DNA of 64,000 nt from the NCBI GenBank assembly GCA_963721115.1, contig CAVRIA010000010.1, positions 248,001-312,000 on the forward strand. The letters run 5' to 3'. The notes under the pieces are model-generated. The model did no database searches, was not told the DNA's origin, and was given only the letters and a program-made list of their open reading frames with translations. The first letter of the stretch is position 1. Every line of letters begins with the position of its first letter. Made by a program: the position numbers and the translations under genes. Of the stretch, positions 9,113 to 18,491 are shown piece by piece. This stretch comes from CAVRIA01 sp963721115. Lineage in GTDB: Bacteria > Desulfobacterota > Binatia > HRBIN30 > CADEER01.

Positions 9113-9602
9113 CGTCCACGTCGGGGTCCTTCTTCGGATCCGACTCGCCCTGCTCGGCGCCGTGCTTCTCTTCCCACGGCACCATGATCTCCAGCGGATC
9201 TTCCAGCAGCTCCTCGGACTCCAGCTCCGCCAGCAAGTCGTCCACGGAAGGCGCCGACGTCGCGGCGCGCAGCGCCGCCGCCGCGTAATACTCGCGAATG
9301 CGGGCGGTAGACTGCGACAGTCGCAGCCGCAGTGCCTGGGAGAGGAGCTCGTTGGCGAACTCGCCCGCGAGAGAATCGAGCTCGGCGGGCGACGCCGGCT
9401 CGCGAGAGGTCAGACGGACCTCCACCGTCTCCGGCTTCGGTCGCGAGAGGTAGACGAAGCACTTCTCCAAGAACAGGTAACAGGCTCCGTAGACCGCCTC
9501 GAGCGGGTAGACGCTTTCGTCCACCTCGAACGCGATTTGGTCCGGACCGAGTGTAAAACCGAGGCGCGACTCTTGCGCGTCCTGCTGCGCGGCCACCGTC
9601 AC
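9105..9602 (-). CDS. HxsD-like protein with acidic C-terminal extension
   Basis: 165 residues. GTG 9602 overlaps the TGA of the Tat-signal gene (GTGA), so translation is likely coupled; the open frame further upstream is a shadow. Residues about 20-110 fit HxsD: FEVDESVYPLEAVYGACYLF, a Val-rich strand, then GEFANELLSQALRLRLSQ and TARIREYY. The last 55 residues are a highly acidic, probably disordered tail (many Glu/Asp, ending DPDVDDG) not typical of plain HxsD. By context it should work with the HxsB-like protein on the Tat-signal protein or another peptide. The assignment rests on motif pattern, not an alignment. Confidence 0.7.
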   Translation of the reverse strand: MTVAAQQDAQESRLGFTLGPDQIAFEVDESVYPLEAVYGACYLFLEKCFVYLSRPKPETVEVRLTSREPASPAELDSLAGEFANELLSQALRLRLSQSTARIREYYAAAALRAATSAPSVDDLLAELESEELLEDPLEIMVPWEEKHGAEQGESDPKKDPDVDDG

Positions 9603-10201
9603 CTCAGGCGGCGGTCCGCCGGGCCCGCGAATCGTCGCAACCGTTCGTTCTGGGGCAGGAGGGCAGTCACGATCGCCTCTTGCCGGTGGCCGGTCTCGTT
9701 GGAGGCCAGCACGTGCGCCAACTCGGCCACCGCCTGGGCGAATCCTTCCTCGGTGGGAAGGTCCCCCTGCCCGCCGTTCATCACCACCAGATCGACATGC
9801 TTCGTATAGACGAGGCCCTGCGGATTCCCGTCGTTGCGGCAGAGGTGCACGCGATGGGCGCGACCGCGCTCGTTCTGCAGCGTCACCACGCACGATCCGT
9901 CGACCACGCCCTGGAAAGCGGCCAGGCGCCAGCCCTGCCCGACCATGGAGCCCAGCGTCAGAGGGCGCAACATCTCCCAGGGCTGCGGCGCCTCCAGCGT
10001 GTCGAGCGGGCCTTCGCCGATCGGGGCCGCACTCCCGACCGTCTTGCCGGCGGGAGCGGGCGGAGCTTCGCCGGACCCGGAGCCCGTCGGGGTCCTCGCC
10101 TCGGGACGTACCGAGGCAAAGCTGTTGCGGGCAGCGCCCAACGCCAGTGCGGCGGCCGTTCCGGCTGCGAGCTTCCCGATCACATCACGTCGCGACAGCA
10201 T
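9599..10201 (-). CDS. Tat-signal protein heading the HxsB/HxsD/halogenase operon; candidate modification substrate
   Basis: 200 residues. It begins MLSRRDVIGKLAAGTAAALALG, a twin-arginine signal with cleavage likely near SFAS, so the folded protein is exported. A very strong AGGAGG lies 7 bases before the ATG. A Ser/Gly/Pro-rich linker follows, then a compact domain with two Trp (QPWEML, QGWRLA), two Cys, and a conserved-looking block VDLVVMNGGQGDLPTEEG. No His-x-Ser repeats of the classical HxsA substrate type are present. Export after cytoplasmic modification would suit the Tat route, which carries folded, cofactor-bearing proteins. Being first in the operon and coupled by GTGA to the HxsD-like gene makes it the best substrate candidate, but this is inference. 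Confidence 0.7.
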   Translation of the reverse strand: MLSRRDVIGKLAAGTAAALALGAARNSFASVRPEARTPTGSGSGEAPPAPAGKTVGSAAPIGEGPLDTLEAPQPWEMLRPLTLGSMVGQGWRLAAFQGVVDGSCVVTLQNERGRAHRVHLCRNDGNPQGLVYTKHVDLVVMNGGQGDLPTEEGFAQAVAELAHVLASNETGHRQEAIVTALLPQNERLRRFAGPADRRLR

Positions 10202-10329
10202 GTCGAACCTCCTTCCGATACCCGAATGCTATGCAGCTATCACAGCCGTCCAGTTTGGCGCAACGCAAATCTCCGACCTGTTCGCCCGGATCGTCATCTC
10301 CACGCGCCGGAGCGCGATCCCTCCAAGCG

Positions 10330-10365
10330 GCAGCGCCCCGGCACCTTGCGATGCCGGGGCGCTGC
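10330..10365 (-). terminator. Perfect 14-bp hairpin after the Cys-repeat gene
   Basis: Stem 10330-10343 pairs perfectly with 10352-10365 around an 8-base loop. It lies 29 bases past the stop of the disintegrin-like gene. No T run follows on either strand, so it would act as a simple hairpin terminator or mRNA 3' end stabiliser. Confidence 0.6.
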
Positions 10366-10393
10366 AACTCTCGGATCGGCCCAGCCGCGGCGA

Positions 10394-13348
10394 CTACTGC
10401 GCCTTGGCCTTGAAGAGGGCGGGCTCGTTCTTCTTCACGTCGCCCGAGTCGTACACTCCCTCGAAGCAGATCCCGTTGTCGTGGTTGATCAGCTGTACGG
10501 TCACCGGCAGGTCCAACGCCAAGGCCGGGTTCGACGCCGGCGGCAGATCGGGCAGATTGTCTCCCTTGCCCTTCACCAGCGCCTTCGACTTGTTCTGGTC
10601 CTTGCCCTTGAGGATGATCTTCTGGATCCCGTCCTGCGTGCCGTTCTTGTCCTTGTACTTGTACCCCTTGCTGCCGATCGGCTTCCACAGGCTCCCGCTC
10701 GCCGACACGTTCACCTCGGCCACCAGCGTCGGCGACGCTCCCGAGTACACGCACAGGCTGTAGGTCGCCGTCGAGGTCGGATCGGCGAACTCGCTCTGGT
10801 CGGTCGTCTCCCCCTTGATCCACTTCCAGATCAGCTTGTCCTTGCTGTCCGGCGTCTTGTTCTTCACCAGGAAGATCGACTTGGCCGCCGAACGGCAGGC
10901 CAGCGGCGACGACGGACATCCCGTCGCCAAGCAGGCGTCGGAGATCTCGTCACAGGTCGTTGCCATCGTGCACGGATCGCCGCTGCTCGAGCACACTCCG
11001 CTCTGGCACGTCTCGTCTCCCGTCGCAGAACATCCCGTCGTCCGTGCACGTCGTCCCGTCCGCCACGAAACCATCGGCCGGGCAGCTCACCGACGAGCCG
11101 TCGCACTGCTCCGCCACGTCGCATTCTCCGGCGCTCGGCACGGCACACCGTGCCCGCCGAGGCCAACACGTCCGCCGGACACTGTTTGCTCGACCCGTTG
11201 CACTGCTCCTCTACGTCGCAGGCTCCGGCCGCGCCGCGGCACACCGTGCCCGCCGCCTTGACACCGTCGGCCGGACAGTTGGCGCCCGACCCGTCGCACG
11301 CCTCGTCCGCGTCGCACGCATCACCCGACGTGGCCGCGCGGCACACCGTGCCGGTGTCGAACACGTCCGGAGGACACTGTTTGCTCGACCCGTCGCACTG
11401 CTCGGCGACGTCGCACACGCCGGCGCTGGCCCGGCATTCGGTGCCCGCCGTCTTCACCGCGTCGGCCGGACACGCCGCGCTCGACCCGGTGCACTGCTCC
11501 TCCTCGTCGCACAGGTCGCCGACCGATACCGCACGGCACACGGTGCCGGCCGATACGAAGACGTCCGTCGGACACTGCTTGCTCGATCCGTCGCACTGCT
11601 CCTCGACGTCGCAGTCGCCGGCGCTCGGCCGGCACATTCGTGCCGGCCGACTTCACCTCGTCCGGCGGGCACAGCGCGCGCTCGAGCCCGTGCACACCTC
11701 TTCCTCGTCGCACAGATCGCCCGACGTCGCCGCCCGGCACACGGTGCCGGCGCTGACGAACCCGTCCGACGGACAGGTGGACGAGGACCCGTCACACTGC
11801 TCCGCCACGTCGCACACTCCGGCCGACGCGCGGCACTCGGTACCGGCGCCGACCACGGTGTCCGACGGACAGGCCGTCGACGAGCCGTCGCACTGCTCCT
11901 CGATGTCGCAGGTTCCGGCACTGGCGCGGCAGACTGTGCCCGCCCCCTTCACCGCATCGGCCGGGCAGCTGGTGCCCGACCCGTCGCAGGCTTCCGCCTC
12001 GTCGCACAGATCGGCGGCGGGGCGGCACACCGTACCGGTGTCGAACCCGTCGGCGGGGCAAGCGTCGTTCACCCCGTCGCAGCTCTCCGCCACGTCGCAG
12101 ACGCCCGCCGCGGGGCGGCAGACCGCACTGCTCTTCGCATCGGCCGGGCAGTTGGGTCCGGAGCCCGTGCACTGCTCCGCCGGGTCACAGACGCCGTTCG
12201 AAGCGCGGCACTCCGTTCCGGCGGAGACGAACGCGTCGGTCGGACACTGCTTGCTCGACCCGTCGCACTGCTCCTCGACGTCGCAGGTTCCCGCGCTGCC
12301 GCGGCAGACCGTGCCCGCCGACTTGACCGCGTCGGCCGGGCAGTTCACGCCCGACCCGTCACAGACTTCCTGTTCGTCGCACAGATCGCCCGTCGAGACG
12401 GCGCGGCACACCGTGCCGGTGTCGAAGGCATCGGCCGGGCAATTGTCGTTCACGCCGTCGCAGCTCTCCGCCACGTCGCAGACGCCCGCCGACGGGGCGG
12501 CAGACGGCCGTGCTCTTCGCATCCGCCGGACAGTTGGCGCCCGACCCCGTGCACTGCTCCGCCGGGTCGCAGACACCGTTCGAAGCGCGGCACTGTGTGC
12601 CGGCGGAGACGAATCCGTCCGCCGGGCAGTTGTCGTTGACGCCATCGCAGCTCTCCGCCACGTCGCAGATACCCGCCGACGGGCGGCACACGGCCGTGCT
12701 CTTCGCATCCGCCGGACAGAGCTTGCTGGAACCGTCGCAGGTCTCCGCCGGGTCACAGACGCCGTTCGAAGCGCGGCACTCGGTCCCGGCGGGCTTCACG
12801 ACGTCCGCCGGACAGGTCGCGCTGCCGCCCGTGCAGACCTCGGCTTCGTCGCAGGCCTGGCCGGCCGAAGCGGCGCGGCAGGTCACTCCAGCGGCGGTAA
12901 ACTGGTCGGCCGGGCAGTCATTGTTCACGCCGTCGCAGCTCTCCGCCACGTCGCAGTCACCAGCGGAGGGACGGCAGACCGCCGTGCTCTTCGCGTCCGC
13001 CGGGCAGTTGTTGCTGTTGCCGGGGCAGAACTCCGCCGGGTCGCAGGCGCCGGCCGAGGCGCGGCAGAGGGCCGTGCTCTTGGCGTCGGCGGGGCAGGTC
13101 GTGCTCGTTCCCGTGCACTGCTCCTCCAAATCGCAGGCACCGGCCGAGGCGCGGCAGATGGTACCGCCGTTGCCGGCGGTATTCGAACAGGTCCGCTCAC
13201 CGCTGCCGCCGGGGCAGGTATCCACGGTACAGGGGTTGTTGTCGTTGCAGTCGCCGTTGCTGCCGCATGCCCAGGCCACCCGAGGCAGCGAGAACGCACA
13301 GGCCAGCACGGACAGGAAAAGCACCCCAACGATGTAGGCCCTTCTCAT
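10394..13348 (-). CDS. Secreted protein with about 22 disintegrin-like Cys-rich tandem repeats (several frameshifts)
   Basis: ATG 13348 opens a signal peptide (AYIVGVLFLSVLACAF), then a short Cys-rich lead and about 22 tandem units of 30-34 residues with the pattern C-R-x4-C-D-x2-E-x-C-x-G-x4-C-P-x-D. Example: CRPSAGDCDVAESCDGV. The spacing resembles the core of eukaryotic ADAM/snake-venom disintegrin domains (family pattern recognition). Units alternate between types ending AKSTAV, FVSAGT and VKSAGT, implying block duplication. After the repeats come ETCQSGVCSSSGDPC and a repeat-free 190-residue beta-rich C-terminal domain. The frame changes near 12495, 11690, 11640, 11140 and 11035, netting zero. 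The repeats may have hindered assembly. Probably extracellular, with about 6 Cys per unit; ligand unknown. Confidence 0.75.
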
Positions 13349-13595
13349 GGTACCCCCTTCTCGGCTCCCCGCCAGGCAGCCTAGTTCACGTTTAGGATTG
13401 ATCTCTCCTACGAAACCGTCACGAAAGTCAATTCAAAAGCGATCCGACCCTGCAGAGACGACGCGAAACATTACGCCGTCTCTCGTGCCGACTTCTGCAT
13501 CAAACGACCTGCGGAAGCAATGGAAAAGGTTTCTCGATCGCCTTCCATATCGATCAGGGTTGCTTATCGCCTTCGCGTCGCTAGTCTACGCTGAC

Positions 13596-14931
13596 ATGAC
13601 CGCGTGGTGCCGCGAGCGGCCTCGGAGTGACCGCGCCACGCCGCCTGTTCTTCAACGGACCGCTGGCCTGATGGTCGTGGCAGCGGCCGCCCTCCTCCTG
13701 ATGGCGGGCGGTGCGGCTGCCGGTGCTCGGTCGCCGGCGCCATCCGCCACGGCGCCCCCGCTGGTCGATCTCGACGCCTGGCTGGCGGAGCACCCGGCGT
13801 TGGCCGCCGCCCTGATCTGGCAGGATATCGACGGCAGGACCAAGGCCTTTGCGCAATGGCCGGCGCCTTGGAAGAAGGATCTGCGCGGAGCGTTCAACGA
13901 AATCGCCGCCGGCCGATCGCCGCGGCTTTCGGACGCGCCGCCGTTCCTGTCGCCAGCCGGCGCGCCGGCTCCGCTCATCGCCGACCAGGTGCGCTACACA
14001 CGCGACGTCGCCTGGCGGATCTACGCGGCCTACGTCGCGCAGTCGCTCGCCATGGAGATCGGACACCGGCTCCCTTGGTCGATCGCCGAGTACAGCCGCG
14101 AGGAGCTGGCCCCGCTGCTCGACAGTCGCTCGATGTTCGCCTGGGACGAGGCGAGCGGCGGCTACCGCATCCCCTACGACGCCGGCGCCGTCACTCCGGG
14201 CGACCCGGTGCGCCTCTTCTCCTTCCTGCGCCGCCGCGACCTCGTCGGCCCGACCCCGCGCGAGACGATCATTCGCCTCCTCGAACTGGACGCGCGCCAA
14301 CGTGATCCATTTCAGCGGCGACTGGGACGTCACCAACGTGACCGACATCTGGCAGTACCCGGGCTGGCCGCCGGTCGAGCGGATGATCACCGGCACGCGG
14401 CGCAGCAGCCAGCCCGGAAGTCCCCTGCGGTCCTTTACCGGCGGCTGCTACGGCACGGTCGGGTTTCTGCGCACCGTCCTGCGCACGGCCAACATCCCCG
14501 TCGCGCTGCTGGCGCCCTGTCCCGGCCACGCCTCCCCGTACTTCGTGCACGAGGGTCTCTACCTGTCGCACGGCGACGACCCCTACAACGCTTTCCTGCA
14601 GGGAGAGGGCGCACCGCCCAGCGCCCAGCTGCTCATCGACCGGTCCAAGTGGAAGGCGTGGTTCGGGCGCGCGGACGAAGGGTACAGCCTGACGATCTGC
14701 AAAAACGTCGGGCGCCGGGTGCGCGAGCTGGCGATCGAGTATCTGCCCGCCGAGATGCTGCAGCTCTACTGCGCCGACGTCGCCGCGGGCAAGGGACACG
14801 CGGCCGGGCAGGTCTACGCCGAGCTCCAGTTCAACTACGGCCTCGGCGAGCTCGAAGCCGCCGGGCTGTGGACCCGACTGGCGGACAAGGTCTCCCGCCT
14901 CGGCGGCTGCGACAAAGTGCCGCGAATCTGA
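13596..14931 (+). CDS. Secreted protein, possibly transglutaminase-like; one frameshift
   Basis: ATG 13596 leads to a signal sequence (LMVVAAAALLLMAGGAAAG); ATG 13671 is an alternative start nearer the hydrophobic core. The frame breaks at about 14290-14300, where DARQRDP should read DARANVIHFSGDWDVTN. Past the break, GGCYGTVGFLRTVLRTANIPV, followed by HASPYFVHEGLYLSHGDDPYN, gives the Cys, His, Asp order and the alpha-helix-after-Cys layout of transglutaminase-like folds. The match is only moderate and no crosslinking or protease function is shown. Possible TAGTCT -10 lies 8 bases before the ATG, so the transcript may be nearly leaderless. Divergent from the Cys-repeat gene across a 247-base gap. 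Confidence 0.6.
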
Positions 14932-14936
14932 AACTC

Positions 14937-15067
14937 ACCCGGGCTGCGCCCGGGTTCGTAGGCTGAGGCTGAGGCTTAGGCTGAGGCTCAGGCTCAGGCT
15001 CGGCTGGGGATCGATCCGACGGATCGCGCTGCCAAACGTGAGCCTGAGCCTCAGCCTCAGCCTACGA
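14937..15067. repeat. Large palindrome built from GAGGCT/AGCCTC hexamers
   Basis: A head palindrome (ACCCGGGCTGCGCCCGGGT, 14937-14955) is followed by TCGTAGGCTGAGG hexamer repeats (14956-15003), a GGATC-rich loop, and a mirrored arm of AGCCTG/AGCCTC words ending CTACGA (15038-15067). It sits between two convergent genes. A second copy with the same head and loop words lies at 51916-52040. Confidence 0.8.
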
Positions 15068-15121
15068 AAGCCTGAGTTGGTTGATGGGCTTCCAGAACGA
15101 CATCCGACCGCTCGACAACCT

Positions 15122-17212
15122 TCAGTCGTCAGCTGAGGGATTCAGCAGCGGTGGGGTGCCGCAGCCCCGCTCGCTCCACTGCGCCACCGGTAACGACGGC
15201 GTCCAGCCCGGTCCCGCCGGCCGCGCAGCAAGGGCGAGCGACAGCCCGGAGGTGTCGCGCAGAAGGTAGAGCGCCGCGCCCGGCCAGCGCGCGCAGACTC
15301 CCCGCGAAACGGCGCGGTACTGCTCGAGGCCCTTGCTCCAGAACAGCAGCTCCGGCGCCTTCCCATCCGCCGCGTCCAGGCTCTGCGGCCCCGCGTAATA
15401 GCGCACGGCGACCGGCCCGCCCGGCTGGTGGGCGGCGATCAGCGGCACCCGCAGAAAGCCGAAAACCTGCCGCTCGTCGTGATCCAGGATCACCGCCCGC
15501 TGTGGCGGCGGCCCGTCGCGAAGGGCTCGAAAGATGATCCCGAGCGAGGAGGCGGGGAGAATGCGCGGATTGACGGCGTCGAACACGAGCACGCCGGCGA
15601 CGGCCATGGCGGCGGCCGTGCCTGCCGCCGCCCGCAGCGACAGGCCGAGTATGCGGCGCAGCACCTCGAAGCCGACGCCGGCGAGCAGCGCCACCGGCAC
15701 CGGTGTGCAGAACAGGCGCGTCGGCGAAGGCCGATCCCAGCTGGAGATGAACCCCGGCAGCAGCGCCGCCAGCAGCAGCCCGAGGAGCGAGGCCGCCGCC
15801 GGCGAGGCGCGCGCGACGCCGATGCAGACGGCGATCGCGCAGGCGGCGAGGGCGGCGCCGACGGGATCGAAGAGGGTGTCGCCCCAGAAACGCACCGGCG
15901 TGCGCGGGATGGCGAAGGGCGCCAGCAGGGCGCCGAGCGGAATGGCGGCGCCGCGCGGCGGCGACGGCTCGTTCACCGCCTGCACCGCCCAGGTCGCATC
16001 CTGGCCGAGCAGCATCGTCTCGAGCGGCACCCAGCGCCACTGCACCGTGGCGTAGTCGCTGGCCATCTCGCGCAGGGTGCTCGGCCCGGGAAGACCCGGC
16101 ACGACGGCGGCCACGCACGAGAGCACGGCAATGGCCAGCACGGCGCGCGGTACGCGCGGGCCGCGCCGCATGGCCAGCAGCGCCAGCAGCGCGACGTACG
16201 CGGCCACCCCGGCGGCCGGCAGGGCCTTGGTCGTCAGACCGCCGAGCGCGCCGAGCCCGGCCAGCGCGGCGCTCGACCGGTCGCGATACAACCGCAACAG
16301 CAGGTGCAGCAGGCCGACCGTCAGCAGCGAGCCGAGGAAGAGCGGCGGGCTGCCGTAGGGGACGGCGAGCAGAAAGGGCGAGAACAGGAAAGCCGCCGCC
16401 GCCACCACCGACGCCGCGGCACCGAAAGTCTGCGCGGCGAACGCCGCTACGCCGGCTCCTGCCACCGCGATCCAGGCGATGTGCCCGGCCTGGATCCAGC
16501 CGTACGTCAGCTCGCCGGGGCTCAGGAACGACACGCCCTGGAACAGCATGTACTGGCAGGTCAGGCCGGGCACGCGGTTGGTCTCGGTCAGCAGATTGCG
16601 CGCCGGGTCGGACATCTCGTCCAGATCGGAGAAGCCCTGCCACAGATCGACGCCGTCCGCCGCGCGCGGCGAGTGCCAGGCGGTCGCCGCGGTGACGGCC
16701 ACCCAAGCCGCCAGCAGCACGGCGACGAGCCCGATCGCGCCGCGCCCGACGCGGCGCGGCCGCGGCGCCGGACGCCGCACCGTACCCGCCGCGAGCAGCA
16801 GCGCGGGGACGGCCAGGGCGACGACGTAGAGGCCCTGCGCCGGACGCGACAGCCAGCCGGCGAACGGCGACGCGAGCGCGTGCAACGCGGCCACCGCCAG
16901 CGCCGCGCGGACGAAGACGGGGCGCACCGCCGTGTAGGCCTCCGCCCGCGGCGGCAGGTGCAGCACCTGTAAGGCGCGCGTTCTCCCCACCGACCATGCT
17001 ACGGCGACCGCCGCGATGCCGAGGGCGAGCAAGCGCGCGCCGACCCACCACGCCGGGACGCCGGGGAAGAGCCGTTCGAGCAGCGAGGCGCCCGCCCCCG
17101 GCTCCACCGGCAGAGAGCCGGGCGGCGGGAAGTACAGCGGCAAGGCGTAGGCGCCGAGCAAGACGACGGCGAAGAGCACCACCGTCGCCGCCGGGGCTTC
17201 GTTGGTTCGCAT
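15122..17212 (-). CDS. Polytopic membrane protein, GT-C-like (paralog of 27.9-30.0 kb gene)
   Basis: 696 residues from ATG 17212, preceded by GAGGTGAGG that overlaps the stop of the SGNH gene. About 14 hydrophobic helices fill residues 10-540. A soluble C-terminal domain follows, with HDERQVFGFLRVPL, ELLFWSKGLEQYRA and Trp/Cys-containing blocks ending near WSERGC. The conserved loop WHSPRAADGVDLWQGF after helix 5 also occurs in the paralog (WHSPRCARLIDLWQN). Two related proteins of matching length at both ends of the same minus-strand run suggest two steps of one pathway, perhaps glycosyl or lipid transfer. No catalytic motif is certain. Last gene of the run. Confidence 0.65.
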   Translation of the reverse strand: MRTNEAPAATVVLFAVVLLGAYALPLYFPPPGSLPVEPGAGASLLERLFPGVPAWWVGARLLALGIAAVAVAWSVGRTRALQVLHLPPRAEAYTAVRPVFVRAALAVAALHALASPFAGWLSRPAQGLYVVALAVPALLLAAGTVRRPAPRPRRVGRGAIGLVAVLLAAWVAVTAATAWHSPRAADGVDLWQGFSDLDEMSDPARNLLTETNRVPGLTCQYMLFQGVSFLSPGELTYGWIQAGHIAWIAVAGAGVAAFAAQTFGAAASVVAAAAFLFSPFLLAVPYGSPPLFLGSLLTVGLLHLLLRLYRDRSSAALAGLGALGGLTTKALPAAGVAAYVALLALLAMRRGPRVPRAVLAIAVLSCVAAVVPGLPGPSTLREMASDYATVQWRWVPLETMLLGQDATWAVQAVNEPSPPRGAAIPLGALLAPFAIPRTPVRFWGDTLFDPVGAALAACAIAVCIGVARASPAAASLLGLLLAALLPGFISSWDRPSPTRLFCTPVPVALLAGVGFEVLRRILGLSLRAAAGTAAAMAVAGVLVFDAVNPRILPASSLGIIFRALRDGPPPQRAVILDHDERQVFGFLRVPLIAAHQPGGPVAVRYYAGPQSLDAADGKAPELLFWSKGLEQYRAVSRGVCARWPGAALYLLRDTSGLSLALAARPAGPGWTPSLPVAQWSERGCGTPPLLNPSADD

Positions 17213-17222
17213 GCGCCTCACC

Positions 17223-18485
17223 TCAGCGCGGCGACGCGCCCGTCTCCCCGCGGCGAGAGAGCCCGCCGGCGGCGCTCACCGCCTCGGCCAGCGTGTCGCC
17301 GATGATGGCGTGCGCGTCGGCGTTGGGATGGGAGTCGACCAGGACCGGTGGATCGCCGCGATACTGCGCGTACGTCCGCATGAAGCGCTCCAGGTTCTCG
17401 GCATTGGAGCTTCCGGGGCGTTTCGGCAGGCGCTCCACCAGCGGGGCGTAGGCGTCGACGTACGTCACGCCGGCCAGCCCGCGCAGCACCCCGACGTCGG
17501 CGGGGCGCGGTCGGATCGCACCCATCCCCAATCCGACGACGACCAGGCGGCTGCCGGCGCGCCGGCAGAGGTCGCGGATCTCTCCGTAGACGCGCCGCAG
17601 CATCTCCTCTCCATCGCCGGCGGGCGGCGGCACCAGGCCGAGACCGTGGCGTAGCCACAGCTCCGCCAGGTCGGCGTCGTTGCCGACGATCAGCGGCGCG
17701 CCGACGCGGCCGAAGAAGGCCAGGAAGTCGCGCCAGCCGGACGGCGTGCCGCGGTAGTCTGCCGCCGGCAGGTCGGTGGCGTGGGGCCGAAAGGGCGGCG
17801 GCGCGATGTAGAGCTTGCCGCGCTCGTCGCGCGAGAAGTAGGGCTGCGTCGCCACTCCCAGAGTGGTGGGCGGAAAGAGGCTGAAGCCGCGCTGGACGAA
17901 CCACGGCGAGTACTGGACCACGACCAGCGCCGGGCGCAGCGCCGGGATCAGCTCGCGGGCGCGAAGCAGCATCTGCACCGGCCCGTAGCCGCAGAAGCCG
18001 CCGTTCATCACCGTGCCCCCGACCCGGCTGCCGAGGCGGTAGGAATACGTCTGCTCGGCGAGAATGCCGTCGCCATGGGTGAAGGAGTCGCCCAGGGTCA
18101 GGATCAGCGGCGGAACCAGCGGCCGATCCGCCCGTCCGACGGGGACGCGAAAGCCGTGCGCATCGTATTGCAGCGGCGCGTCGGGAGGCAGGCTCATCAA
18201 CATCGCCCCGGCCGCGCCCGGCCGCGCCCGGTAACCCAGGACCGGGTCGTACTGAACCACGTGCGGCGTGAGCATCGGCACGTTGGCCTTCAGAAAGCCG
18301 TACACGCGGGCCGCCCGAAGCACGACGATCGCCGCATAGGCGGTGGCGAGCAGCCCTACCACCACGAGGGCCGCGCGCCGCAGCCGCCGCGGGCGCGCCT
18401 TGGCGACCGGAGACGGGCTTCCAGAGGAACTGGGGTTCGCCGCGTTCACCCGGCCAATGAAGCACAAGCGACCGTGACGGGCCAC
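17223..18485 (-). CDS. SGNH-hydrolase-like membrane-anchored protein
   Basis: 420 residues. After a basic N-terminus, one helix (RRAALVVVGLLATAYAAIVVL) anchors it, leaving an SGNH domain outside. TLGDSFTHGDG carries the nucleophile Ser, GGFCGYGPVQ looks like block II with its Gly, and DSHPNADAHAIIGDTL gives the Asp-x-x-His end block. The fold hydrolyses or transfers acyl esters; alginate- or peptidoglycan-type O-acetyl handling is the common role near glycan genes. The listed start is a GTG that is very close to its GGAGG, so GTG 18449 is an alternative. It lies between two polytopic proteins with near-zero gaps, implying co-translation. Confidence 0.72.
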   Translation of the reverse strand: MARHGRLCFIGRVNAANPSSSGSPSPVAKARPRRLRRAALVVVGLLATAYAAIVVLRAARVYGFLKANVPMLTPHVVQYDPVLGYRARPGAAGAMLMSLPPDAPLQYDAHGFRVPVGRADRPLVPPLILTLGDSFTHGDGILAEQTYSYRLGSRVGGTVMNGGFCGYGPVQMLLRARELIPALRPALVVVQYSPWFVQRGFSLFPPTTLGVATQPYFSRDERGKLYIAPPPFRPHATDLPAADYRGTPSGWRDFLAFFGRVGAPLIVGNDADLAELWLRHGLGLVPPPAGDGEEMLRRVYGEIRDLCRRAGSRLVVVGLGMGAIRPRPADVGVLRGLAGVTYVDAYAPLVERLPKRPGSSNAENLERFMRTYAQYRGDPPVLVDSHPNADAHAIIGDTLAEAVSAAGGLSRRGETGASPR

Positions 18486-18491
18486 GCCTCC

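Noticed and set aside
9599..10201. Classical HxsA precursor
   Set aside because: No His-x-Ser repeats and a Tat signal; kept only as a candidate substrate.
10394..13200. CRISPR-like regular repeats
   Set aside because: The repeats are about 100 bases, coding, and vary in a protein-conserving manner.
9680..13384. 1234-codon plus-strand open frame with repeated SAGQ/SHCS words
   Set aside because: It is the antisense of the Cys-repeat gene; its repeats follow from the real repeats, and it has no signal peptide or start site.
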